Position numbers and translations under genes: made by a program. A stretch of 27,061 bases of DNA, from positions 1 through 27,061 of the forward strand of contig CAXNAD020000155.1 of NCBI GenBank assembly GCA_964200185.2, in the 5' to 3' direction. Below the pieces are notes generated by a model that saw only the letters and a program-made list of their open reading frames with translations, was not told where the DNA came from and did not search any database. The DNA comes from Choristocarpus tenellus KU-1152. Lineage: Eukaryota; Phaeophyceae. Shown piece by piece: positions 1 through 10,623 of the stretch; the stretch's first letter is position 1, and every line of letters begins with the position of its first letter.

Positions 1-2
1 TA

Positions 3-3000
3 CATGGAGATATCAAGCCTCAGAACCTCTTGTTTGCTCTGGAGCTAGACACGGAGTTGTCTGAAGACACTACAAGTGTTGGGTCATTGTGAGTCCCAAT
101 CGCTGCACAGTGCTGCACTTGCAATAGCATGAGTGATGTACGGAATGTATCACCCACCAAGAGTGGCATTTTGGCCAATTGGGTGCTCTGCATGCCTTAT
201 TGATCCAATCAAATTCGTTTTTTCTGGCGCATATTACCTTACCCCCTCAATATTGACATCAGCCAGCACTACTGTCACCTCTTGCTATTACTAGAGCTCT
301 ATAGTGGTGTTAATAGTAATCTTTCCTGAGTATAGTTTTTTTTTGTGCAACAATGGTTGAGATGCTGAGAGGAGAACCTAAGCCAATATCTTTTCATAGG
401 TGTCATTTCTTGATGGGCACTTGCTGCTGTCTTTGTTGCTTCAGTGGATGCAACTTTCCTCCAAGACATTAATGCCCAATGTATCTGCGATATGTTTTGT
501 CATGTTCTTTTGTCCTCTCTCCCTTACTCAAACACATCTCCAATACACCAATACTCCCCCCTTGGAAATTTTAGATTTTTTTTTCTCCATTTACCTCTTG
601 CCGTTGCTTAACCAAATCTTTGTTATCATTTGTATATATGTGCATGTATTTACATATGTATGTGTATATTGTGGGGTGGCAGGAGGGGGGATGCAGGGTT
701 AATAGGTGGTGGGAAACGGGAAGAGAAGGGGAGTATAAACCAACAAGGGGAGGAGAGTGTATCTCTCTCTGGTGAAGCAGTGACATCTCCTGCAGGACTG
801 TTGGCCAAGCTCTGTGACTTTGGGCTCTCGTGCAAGGTGTGTGTTACTCCTTTTTGTGTTCCTTTTGTGCTGAGAATATGTTGTTTGTTTTTGTGTTGCA
901 TGTTTGTTTGTCAGGTTGGCAAAGTGCCTTCTGAGTACCTTCTTTTGTTTGAGGGTAGCTTGGTCTGATTTTTCCCCTGCAGCCAATGCAAACAGGTGGA
1001 AAACCCCCCAAATCTAATTCTTAGCTACTTACCATAATCATTTGTCCCTGTGAAACATAACTGGTGGACCTATATATATATATATATCATTTGAGTGTAT
1101 TGTTGGTGTGGGAATGTTCGTAGAGCGTATCAGTAATCTATTTTTTGACAGAGATTGTCTGTCTCATGTGATCAGAAGATCAATAATCTATTTGTTGACA
1201 GAGATAGGATAGTCTGTCCCATGTGATCACAAGGTTTGAAGAAGATATTTGTATGAGGTGGAATCTCACACCAACGAGAGGGTCGACCCCTCTATGTAGA
1301 TTGGATTTCTTTATGATGTTGAAGAAGGGTTTATGAATATAAGTAGTGTATGGAGTACAGTGCTCAATGTGTGAAAAAAGAAGTGAGTGGTACATAGTGT
1401 ATGTACTCCCAAAGCATGAGCTGTTTGATGCTCCAAGTTTGTAGTTCTTTGAGGTGATGAAATGACCACCGCTAATATTAAAATAATATTGATAGTACTA
1501 CTCTACTATTATTACTGTATTACTTCAAAACGATTATTGGAGTAACTAGAGTATTCGTCAATAACAACAACAATATTATTAGTATGAGTAAATCCAGGGT
1601 CAGAAAGAAGTCCGCCTTCCTTTGGTATTTGAACGCCTTGCAACATCTTTCCTGAGCTTATTGCAACTCCTCCCTCTCTTTGTTCCTTGTTGACATGTTG
1701 TTGACACCTGTTGACACCTGTTGACACCTTGTCGATACCTTGTTGACACCTTGTTGACAGGTGCCAGACGCACGGTTCTATAAGCGGACAGGAGACATAA
1801 ACAAGATTCCCTGGTCAGGGATGCTGGGCACGGGCGGCTTCATTGCCCCAGAGATCATTCGTCAGGAACCTTTTGGAAAGGCTGCTGATCTATGGTACGC
1901 TGCAGGGATGTCATCTAGCAATTGAATATTTGCTCCCGAAAATTGTATCTTCTCTTCAATAACCCCTGACCCTCTCGTTGCGACATGTGTCACCTGTTTG
2001 ATAGAGCTGTTGGGGTGGGGTAGGGTGGTTCCTTGATCAACCAGCAACCAATGAAATGGAATTAAAATTTACTATGGTGTGCCTGTTCACCAATCAATCG
2101 CAGTGGCGTGTTCCGACTCCATGATTCCCTGATTATATTTTGTTCTTATTTGGCGTGCTACTGTTGTTTTCGTGATCATGGTGATTGCATCAGTAGTACA
2201 TGCTTGCGAGGGCTGAATGCAAGTGTCTCGCAAGTATCAACACACTTTCCCTTCCAGGGGTTGAAGAAGCACACTCAACCATTTATCGGCCGCATCAATT
2301 CTGATTACTTCCATTATCAGTGAGTTATAACCAAAAATTTTGATACGGATTGTTCAATTACTCCATGTGTCATCCGCGACCGCACATGCCTCCTAAAGTT
2401 CCTGTTTGTGGCACACATGATGGTACTATCGTAAGTAAATATGTGTGATGTTAGCCCTAATGTGTTTTCGCTCTGATGATGCCCCCACTACTTGGGAGGT
2501 CGAATTTCTTGTGGTATGCCCCATGACCCTGATGATTGATCTTGATTAACTGGCTATATTTGAGAGCTGAAGTGATCATAATTGAAAGTTGAACATCCTC
2601 TTGGTTCGCAACTCTACGTTAGTTACTTGACCCATAGCATTTAAGAGGGCAAGGGTTTTGCCCCCTTTGTCCGTTCGGGGCTTGGCTTCCCACAAGTTTT
2701 TTATGCCCTTTTCGGTTTTCTGTGTGAACACATTCACCTAAAATTAATCAACCATGAAAGGTGTGTCCAGAGGAAGGATATTGATGCTTGCAAACAAACA
2801 TGATAGCCAAAATGATTCAAAATCGCAACATTGGATTTTGGACCCCTAACGGACGCTGCCGTACCTGCTTAAATACATTGGCTCCATATAACATGGTGGA
2901 TTGAGATACAATCAACCATTCCCCTGCAGCCAACCTCTTTGTCCTCTTTCATGGTGTGTGGATTGTTTTGATTTCAAAAATTTTGGTAGTATGGTCGATA

Positions 3001-5858
3001 TTTGATTGGAACATTCAAAATATGAAATGAGCAGATCAATATATGCAAAGTATTTCTTCCCTTTCTGAATACATTTTCTTTGGGGAAGGGGGGGGGGAAA
3101 GATGGCAGATTTTCTAGATCTGCTGTTACCTTTGTGGTGTTACAAGGCAGGGCATTACCTGCTTCTAGTGTTGTGAGTTGAACTATTTTTGGGGTACATC
3201 GCCAAAAGACTTCAACCATTTCAATGCACTTGGTTATAGATCAAAGCATGCAGGCAGCACATGAGGCAGGGGTGCTTGTGTGGATGGGTGTGGGTGGGTG
3301 TGAAGCTATGGGAGTTGGGGGAGACTGTGAGCAAGTTGAAAGTGAACCACGCCACACACCCAAGTGCTAGAATGTATTTGGCTTGAGTTTAATTTTCAGG
3401 TTTTTATGACAACTGTGATTGCTGCTTGATTTCAAACAAGCGGCTGAAATGAATTGTCACGACTATGCACACACCATTGTTTTCAAACAAATGTTAAAGC
3501 TGTAATAGTTTAATGTCTCCTTACTTGGAAATGCTGGTATACGTACACATGACTATGTAGAAATTTGGAAAGGGATACTGTTTGCAGTAAGTTGTGTTGC
3601 TCATTAGCTCTGGCGGAGGTTTTGCTGACAGAGACATACCATGTGCATGATTTGGTTATATAGTTGGGGGGTAAACGACTGTTTAGTAAGTACTCAAGGG
3701 TAGGACTCACCCGAGCATGAATAGACACAACGTTCTGACCCTGATCGCAAGGCAATTCAGGAATCTGATGTTCTGATGTTCAACCCTACCTTGTGTGTGT
3801 CTCTGTGTGTGATGTTTTGTCTAATCTTTCGTGCTCAGGAGTGTGGGTGTGATGCTCTACCAGATGATTTCTGGTCATATGCCATTTATGCCTGCCAAGA
3901 CATCTCTGACCAAGCCTGTTCCGTTTGCGTCCCCTGTTTGGTGAGAGTGAGGGTGAGGGTGAGGGTGAGCGTGAGGGTGAGGGTGAGAGTGAGAGTGGGA
4001 TAAATAGCGGTGACAACGTGCCATTTCATAAATCAATACCAATGATCATAATGATTGTAATAATTTCTTAAGATGCATTTTGTGTGCGTTGGTATTCTTG
4101 TCTTGCCCTGCACTGTACTGTATTCTGCAGAGTTGACTACTGTCTCTGTGTTGCAATGCTGCAGGGATCGATAAAGTGAACATGCTATTTTGTTTTCTTA
4201 TTTTGTTGGGTTGGGGCTTGCTGGCGGTTAAGGGGTAACTGGGTAAAGTTCATTTTTGACTCTGTAGATGTGTACAACAATAGGAGAAGCATGGTAACGC
4301 TATTGTGGTGCCAATTGATGTCTTCTGCCCAACCAAACATACTGTTGGGGCTAATGCTATTGTTACTAATACTCTTACGTGTTTTCAACAACGGCCTCTT
4401 GGTGACCTTTTTTCTACATTAATTATTTCTTTTTAATTATGTGGAACGCATCTTTTTTGCACTCCTTTCCCCTAGGAAAAATGCAAGCTCCCTGGCCAAG
4501 GATCTGATCCGTTCTCTCCTTGAGAAAGACCCTGCACACAGGTGAAACACACTTTTTTTTTCTTTAGTTGGAGAAGAGAAGAAAACTGTTCCTTCTAGGA
4601 AATCCTGCAAAAGGTCAGGGTAGTGTTGATACATTTTGGGGCGAAAATAAAAGGCTCTGCTTGTGGTAGAAATCAGTTTTGTTAGGCTGAGAGTCAATGA
4701 GAAGAAAATATGTAGATGTTCTTCGCATATGATACTTCTAAAGTAGTTGGAAACCCATTAGCCCTAGCACCCAGACTGTCTCACCTCCTATCCCCCCCTT
4801 TGCCTTGCATGGCAGTAGTGGAGGGTTAGCAATAAAATGGTGGGGTTGAGTGTCTGAATATTCCCCCTCTTGGAATCCTCCAAAAATGCATTGTACTGTA
4901 TTAACACCTGAAAAGTTATGTTACATTGAAGTGCACAGCAGAACCACCCCGGTCTGTGGGAACCACTGTTGCACTACTCTTTCAATTTCTTAAAACAAAG
5001 CTTATGGTTGTTTTTGCATACAGTGCAGGATTGGGGTTAGGGTTAGGTTTCAAAAATATGAGTGAAATAGTGAAGAGTGGAGGATCCTTGAAAGATGGTG
5101 GTTCCCCAGTGCAAACTTTACTGTGGCACCACTTCTAAAATGTTTCCTTGACTGGTTAGGGACAATTTTCACACACAAGTTATGGGTTGGGGATAGGGTT
5201 GGGTTTCGAAAATGTGTGTAAAAAGAAAAAAAAAAAAAGACTGATGATTCCAGAAGACTGGGGGGTTCCCTGTCTACGGCAGCATCCTACTACTATTGGT
5301 ATGACGAATCCATTAGTGTTGATGCCGTGGTGATGGTGTGAGACCCATGATACCACGTTGTGGTAAACCTGCTGAAGAGATACCTCCTTAAACCTGAACA
5401 GAAGTAGCACTTCATGGGAAGAGTATTGACCATGTTTTTCGGACCAAAATGAACCATTGTATTATTGACTCAGAAGGTTCAGGAAGTAATTTTGATTACC
5501 TTGGTGGCTCAAGGTGTTGGTTCTGTTGTAGAGGCTTTTTGTGCTCAATACGATCATTCTATTTGTCCCCCCTTACACATATTCACACCCACACATGTAC
5601 ACCACTGCCACTGCACTTCCTTGCCACTACTTCCTCAACAGGATTGATGCAAACACTGCGCTTCAGCATCCCTGGATACAGACAATTCAGCACCTTCGTC
5701 CATCATTTCCTCACTTCGTCCCAGCAGCAATTCCAACCTGGATTTCTCCAGGAAATCAAGCCAGGGCTCGGACTAGAAGTAAAATCGGAGAGGAGATGGA
5801 AGAGGACAGGGCAAGAGACAAGCGGTCAAAGAGCACTAGTGCAATCATGGAATATTGA
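3..5858 (+). CDS. CAMK-like protein kinase, 3' part of a multi-exon gene
   Basis: Serine/threonine protein kinase, C-terminal two thirds of the catalytic domain; the ATP-binding lobe lies before the window. Exons I can place: 3 to about 75, 796-836, 1761-1894, 3839-3940, 4476-4541 and 5642-5858 (TGA stop). Motifs in order: HGDIKPQNLLF (catalytic loop), LAKLCDFGLSCK (metal-binding DFG), GTGGFIAPE (end of activation loop), DLWSVGVMLYQMISGHMPF (helix F), W..ASSLAKDLIRSLLEKDP (helices G-H) and R-IDANTALQHPWIQ (helix I). Phases match at every junction from DFG to the stop; W, W and R codons are split by introns exactly where the family needs them. The first junction is less sure: a good GTGAGT at 89 gives the wrong phase, while GT at 76 fits. 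The domain is followed by only about 55 residues, basic and charged, with no EF-hands, so it is not a classical plant or apicomplexan CDPK. HRD is HGD here. The substrate cannot be told. Confidence 0.92.
1131..1233. repeat. two-copy tandem duplication, about 50 bp
   Basis: Two adjacent diverged copies of a unit beginning cARTAATCTATTT and continuing through TTGACAGAGAT and GTCTGTCYCATGTGATCA: 1131-1180 and 1181-1233. It lies inside kinase intron 2 and has no coding sense. Confidence 0.85.
1693..1760. repeat. minisatellite of TTGTTGACACC units abutting a splice acceptor
   Basis: About six imperfect units of roughly 11 bp (TGTTGACACCT, CTTGTCGATAC, CTTGTTGACAC). The last unit reads TTGTTGACAG and supplies the AG acceptor of the kinase exon that starts at 1761. 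The exon then begins GTGCC, so the unit resembles the intron/exon junction itself. Confidence 0.8.
2632..2884 (+). mobile_element. MITE-A copy 1 (short inverted-repeat element) in kinase intron 3
   Basis: Non-coding element of about 253 bp. Left end AGCATTTAAGAGGG; the right end is its imperfect inverse (CTGCTTAAATACATTGGCT). It shares long stretches with the four other copies: TTTGTCCGTT..GGGGCTTGGCTTCCCAC, TTTTTTATG.C.TTTTC, GAAAGGTGTGTCCAGA, GGATATTGA, AACAAACATGATAGCCAAAAT and ACGGACGC. It is closest to the 10.2 kb copy (both have TTTAAGAGGG ends) and older than the 23-25 kb copies. No transposase reading frame, so it must be non-autonomous. Confidence 0.85.
3941..3998 (+). repeat. (GTGAGG)n microsatellite starting at a 5' splice site
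   Basis: About nine hexamers GTGAGG/GTGAGA/GTGAGC start exactly at the donor of the kinase exon ending at 3940. Each unit is itself a consensus-like 5' splice site. Reading on from the exon hits TGA inside the first unit. Confidence 0.9.
5027..5270. repeat. duplicated telomere-like tract in kinase intron 5
   Basis: TTGGGGTTAGGGTTAGGTTT at 5031-5050 and GGGTTGGGGATAGGGTTGGG at 5184-5203 are followed by parallel sequence (TTTCRAAAATRTGWGTG, then GGATCC/GATTCC and GGTTCCC). This is one segment of about 85 bp present twice, 150 bp apart. The G-rich part resembles interstitial TTAGGG repeats. The second copy also contains a run of about 12 A. Confidence 0.7.
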
Positions 5859-8057
5859 GCTTCTTTGTGTGCGATTGAGTACAAGGGCTTGAGACTGATT
5901 CTATGAAGTTATTTTTAAGACTTAATCAAAAGCAGTATTTCAAAGTGATAATTTAGTATTATTTGTGTTTCAAGCAAAGATGAAACACCCTTGGCCTGTG
6001 TTGAGAGCAACCTTCCACTTTCAATAGCTTTCAAGAAGGATATTGATCATGTGATGGATTATGCTCAAGGTTTAGGGTGGGCTTGGCTTGGCTTGGCTTG
6101 GTGGCTGCACCTGGTTTGGATATTGAATGGATACATGTTTGTGGATGGGGATAGGGACAAGGGACCACACGAGTTGGAAGTTTGAACTCCAACTCTCCCC
6201 CACACTCCCTCCCTCCATCCGACCTCTGAAATACATCAGATGTGTATTATGTTCCTACTATGTGCTGTGGACCACTCTATAGTGCTTGGAACACAGCATA
6301 GTGCTACAAGGCAACATAGAGTGCTTGAGATTGCTATAGGCTGCTATAGAGTAGGCCAGAGCATTTCATTTAGACAACAATACAGGAAATGGTTAGGGTT
6401 GGGAAAACATTTCCTTGTGCACAACAATGTACTGAGTAACACCGTGATACCCCACGGCGATTCATGGCATACATGGTTGCTAATAGCATGTTTTTAGTGT
6501 ATACTGCCCTGTCCCCTCCTCCGCAAGGTGCCAGAAGCATGGTTAAGGATTCAGAATTCTGATCCGTGGTACCCCTTGATAGTGGTTTGAGTAAGAGTGC
6601 ATGCTCTGTAAGTGCCGGGGAGACTTTGGAGCATGAGGGCTTCAGCTATTATGAGTTTATTTTCTGCCTGCCACAAGTGTTACTGTACTAGCCTGGTTGG
6701 TGTCAATTAAGAGTCGGTGGGTGAGTGGTCTACAGTTAGGGTTCGTCCATCTATTTTATTGTCTTTGTGGCAGTATGTATTGTTTCTGCCTCGAGGAATT
6801 AAGTTACATGCCTCATGTTTTTTTGTTTATGGTGGGAAGACTGCAGTTAGGAGAGAATTTTTGCGCATTTCTGGCTGGGTTTGATCCCACATACTGTTTG
6901 CTGTACCTGTATCGTATTACCTGGGCTGGCTTTTCCTCCCCAGTCAACAAAAATGTGTTGTACACATCATTTTTTGAGTCGATGTCAGCAATATGAGAAA
7001 GGTTCTATTACTATGTCGCCTTTTTGGATGAGGGATGGTGCTCATAGCACATCGAAGGCACGATATGATTTTACCTAAAGCTGCATACTCATAGCACCGG
7101 TATTAATGAGAGCTTTCAGGTGGTCAGGGAAGGAAGATTCGAAAGAAAAAAAACCCCGGATAGTATGCTGTACAGCACTTACACGTACGTAAATTTGTGA
7201 ACTGAAAGCATCATTTTCGGGCATTTTCTGAAGTCCACATAGCCTCACCCTCATACTAGTGAATGTGTTGAGCTGTCAACAGAGTCGGGTGCACGCAAAA
7301 TGTATCTTCTACGGTAGACAGGCAAGCCTTGTCAGTATTATTACATTCCAATACCCTTCGAATACAACAGGCCTAGCAGGCTATCAAGACCCTTCCTTAC
7401 AGCATAATGTTGCCAGCCCCTTACGCGGTTGGTACTACTGCAGATTTTAGGCAAGAATACTTCACCGCAAAGGATTTTTTTCATGAAGGGAATTGTTGGG
7501 CACTCGGCATGTTGTGGACCTCAAACAGATGTGTTACATGCAGTCCTTTTCTTCCTTCTAAAAAAATGCAATATGTTGCTTTGTGTTGTTGGTCTCGTCG
7601 TGAGCTCTATGACACAGCACGAAGGGTTTTCTTACTGTAGCTGAGGCGTTTGCATTATTTGATGTTTGGGGCATATGTGATCCTTGACTCGATCTATGCT
7701 CACTCCTTCAACCAATAACAGAGCTGTAAGCCCCAACGTGGGGTGGAGTCCTTACATGCTATCATAGATCAGTTCCTGTGGTTGAACTGTCTATAATTCA
7801 GTTGAATTCTCGAGACCTGATCAAAGGATCGAGTGCGGCACTGGAATTGGCTGGGGAAGGCCAACACGTGATCGCGGGAGCTTGCTGGAGCTTAGAGTGC
7901 ACACAACCGGGCAGCAACCAGCATAGTTCTTTGAGAGACGACGGGTCCAATATGTCAATGAATGACGGCGATGGACCTGGTGCAGCCTGAAGGGGTTACC
8001 ATAGTCTGATAGATCTAAATTGATTATAGCGCAGCACATTCAACCTCCACAAGTTGA
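5859..8057. other. no convincing gene (downstream of kinase)
   Basis: This stretch should contain the kinase 3' UTR. I see a short GGCTT pentanucleotide tandem (6079-6101), another GGTTAGGGTTGGG tract (6391-6403), and AT-rich unique sequence. Short open frames at 6697-6996 and 7407-7644 show no recognisable domain and overlap in two frames at once, so I do not call them. I looked for an LTR or primer-binding site before the Gag relic that follows and could not identify one. Confidence 0.5.
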
Positions 8058-8974
8058 GAGACTTGCTTTGCTGAGAAGGAGGTGAGCGAGTTTCTGACAG
8101 CCCGACGCGAATATGAGATGAGCGTTAGAATGTAACACTCAAAAGGAGGTATTCAAATTGCATTCATGACGCTGCCCAAGTCCTTAACCGTTGCTCAGAG
8201 ACGAGAACTGGTGTGGGGTGAACTAAAAAATATTTCTGCTGCGGTGACAGAGGAGCAACTCCATAAAGCCCTTAAGCAGGTGGCGAGAGTCGATGACGAC
8301 TGCAGAACCTTTGACATAGGGAAAGTTCAAAGGGATTTGCGGAGGGTGGCCCGGATGGGAAACGAAGGGCCAGCCGCGGATAGGGTCATGGGTGTGATCC
8401 AGGATATAGAAAGCTATCTGGAAGATAGCAACAATCTGGATGGTGCTTTCCGAAATAGTGCTGGACAAGTCTGGGAGACTTGGAAGGCAGGGCCGGGAAA
8501 GATACTCTCAGAGCCCTTTATTGTAGGGCTTAAACCCCCTGTGTTTAAGGCTGAGATTGCTAAGTATGAGGCTTGGGATCCTGAGCTCAAAAAGGATCCA
8601 GACCAGATCTTTTGAGCAGGTAAAGGAAGCCGAAAACTGGAGAATGTATAAGAGGGCCCGGGAATTTGAATCGAAGCGAACCAAGCAAAGTGAACCTGGT
8701 GGTAAACACCAAGAGGGGAAGCTTAAGTTTGGGGAGACGAATGGCAAGCCAGGGGAAGGCACACCTGGTAGTGGACTGAGTGTGAGGAAGAACAAGTTCC
8801 AAAGGGGCTTGTGCTGCATTTGGGAACGTTGGGCATAGACATGCTCAATGCCGAAGCTTGCTGGTGGGAATCCGGAAGGAGCAGCAGCATTGGCAGCAGG
8901 GTTACCCACAGCATCATGGTATAGGTACAGACCCTGGGAGAGGGGATCTGGACCAGGGTCAAGACAACATCTAA
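8058..8974 (+). pseudogene. broken Gag gene of an LTR-type retroelement
   Basis: Decayed capsid/nucleocapsid gene. The first readable part, EFLTARREYEMSVRM (from about 8094), is cut by a TAA at 8133. From the ATG at 8166 the same frame stays open to TGA at 8613. It carries a capsid-like core that includes FIVGLKPPVF followed by a charged helix, as in Ty3/gypsy-type Gag proteins. The frame then jumps +1 at a TTTT run (about 8609-8612) and continues with a basic, hydrophilic linker. A second jump near 8800-8820 leads to GNVGHRHAQC, the second half of a CCHC zinc knuckle. The knuckle's first cysteines are in the previous frame. The last frame ends at 8974, just before a MITE-B. No protease, reverse transcriptase or integrase follows, so this is a truncated relic. 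The Gag assignment rests on the knuckle and on overall resemblance. Confidence 0.78.
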
Positions 8975-8980
8975 CGAAAG

Positions 8981-9179
8981 GCTCAAAGTATCTGGGGAGG
9001 GGGGTTGCGACTGTCCATTTGGGGTCAATATTTTCATGTCGCCATTTTTGGGTAATTTGATTCCATACGTTGGATGGATAATGAAAGTGCATTTTCCCTG
9101 GTTATGGTCCAAATGGACACTCTGGTGTAGACCCCCCCCCCCCCCAAAACACNNNNNNNNNNCCCAGATACCTTGGGTC
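8981..9179 (+). mobile_element. MITE-B copy 1, with an assembly gap
   Basis: Short non-coding inverted-repeat element. Left end GCTCAAAGTATCTGGGGAGG, right end CCCAGATACCTTGGGTC. A second, inner inverted pair is GTCCATTTGG (left) and CCAAATGGAC (right). The interior matches the copy at 11.6 kb closely (TCATGTCG, GGATGGATAATG, CCTGGTTATGGTCCAAATGG, GGTGTAGACCCCCC). A long C run leads into ten Ns (9153-9162). Confidence 0.85.
9153..9162. other. assembly gap (10 N)
   Basis: Ten undetermined bases right after a 14-C run inside MITE-B copy 1. The sequence on both sides matches the ungapped copy at 11634-11822, so the true missing part is probably short. Confidence 0.98.
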
Positions 9180-10185
9180 AAACATACCACAATATATATA
9201 TATATGGTTTCAGTAGTGTGGCTCAAGTATGTACATACTGCAGTAAGGCACTATTTGCTTGCTGGTACTATCATGCGTTTTCTTCTCCGTAAGGTTTATC
9301 TGTCCGTTCCAGTTCTCCATGTGATTGCGCAATGACTGGTCAGGTCGCTTTATCATGCTTGATATTTGACCATACCCTTGTATTCTTCTTCAGCAATACT
9401 CCATAAAATATAGAGTATTTTCTCAATTTGGTACAGTTACCACATCACTTATTTCTGAGGCATCAAGGTCAACTTGATGCAACCCTGGTGGAGAGCAATC
9501 CCAGCTCGCTGCATACAGTCAATAATATGTCATGGCATAGAGACCTTCCATGCACAGCACCCCAAAAAATTCACTACAGTATACCCCCCCCCTCCCCCCA
9601 TACATGATACTTGGAGGCATAGTGTCCAGTAACTCATTGCGCAGCTTCCCTTTGGTAACACTAGTGTTGAGAGATACATTTGCAGGAGATGATTTATTTA
9701 TTAACTGTTTACCACACACTAGTTGGATGTATGATGTAGTGATACCCGAAAGAAAAAAAGCAATTGGCTGATATTGTCAAGGTGAAGAAAGCAACATACA
9801 GCATACTCGAACCTGTGCTCAGAGAGGCAGTGCAAAAAAGCAAAAAAGAAACTGAACATTTGTCCCAAAAAGGCAGATCCGTCAGTTGAGTCCACAGAGA
9901 GAAGAAAACAAACAGGAAGAAAAGGACAATTCAAGGATCAGCTCCGACATGAAGGACCACAATTGATTCAAGAAACGGTGCATATCAACATGCAATTCAG
10001 AACATCTAGATAAAGTCCTCACACCCACTAGATACAACATACTATAATCACTGAGAAGAGTATCCTAGGCTAGACAAAGAACCCAGTCTCCTAATGTTCC
10101 TAACCTTCCAAATTCATACATCGCATCTTAAATACACAAATTTCCCAGGGTGGTCCATGTTCGATGGTCAGACAACGCCTACATG
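9180..10185. other. unassigned coding-like scraps between two short transposons
   Basis: On the + strand, 9767-9886 is open and starts ADIVKVKKATYSILEPVL; after a TGA the same frame goes on with basic residues. A frame change leads to 9924-10010 (GQFKDQLRHEGPQLIQETVH). On the - strand, 9519-9719 is open (KLRNELLDTMPPSIMYGG), followed in another frame by CMQRAGIALHQGCIKLTL (about 9450-9500). These look like remains of protein-coding sequence, perhaps from a transposon, but I recognise no family. A (TA)n run lies at 9191-9205. Confidence 0.35.
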
Positions 10186-10437
10186 AGTCAAAGCATTTAA
10201 GAGAGGGGTTTTACCCTGTTTGTCTGTTTGGGACTTGATTCCCACGGGTTTTTTATGCCCTTTTTCGGCTTTCTGTGTAAACACAGTTACCTAAAATGTA
10301 TACGGCTATGAAAAGTGTGACCAGAGCAAGGATATAGACACTTCCTAACAAACAGGATAGTCAAAATTCATTAAATCGCAACAACGGGTCTTGGAACCCA
10401 AATGGACGTGCCCCTACCCTCTTAAATCATTTTACTC
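10186..10437 (+). mobile_element. MITE-A copy 2
   Basis: About 252 bp. Left end AGTCAAAGCATTTAAGAGAG; right end CCCTCTTAAATCATTTTACT, its imperfect inverse. The interior shares TTTTATGCCC, TTTTCGG, CTATGAAAAGTGTGACCAGA, CCTAACAAACAGGATAG and CCAAATGGACG with the other copies. Same subgroup as copy 1. Confidence 0.85.
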
Positions 10438-10623
10438 CGCCACAATAGAAGATATATATATAAACTATTGTTGCATCTCTTTCACCGTGACAAAATGTGT
10501 GCATCACACCAGATATCGACGTTTGAGTCTTCTCTAAGTGAAATCTGTTGTTCAGCTGCAATGTCAAAGGCCTTCGAAGGTCATCTTGGAGGTGCCGCTG
10601 CCAGATTTTTACTGAAATTTTCT

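Noticed and set aside
2108-2338. Open + strand stretch with FPFQGLKKHTQPFIGRIN, considered as a kinase exon
   Set aside because: Exon 1761-1894 joins in perfect phase to 3839 to give DLWSVGVMLY, so this stretch is not needed and lies inside that intron. It may be an alternative exon but shows no kinase motif.
3776-4003. Open frame ending in Val-Arg repeats
   Set aside because: Wrong frame over the kinase exon; the repeat part is the translated GTGAGG microsatellite.
8508-9226. Long - strand open frames opposite the Gag relic
   Set aside because: They overlap the Gag relic and MITE-B, run through the N gap and show no domain.
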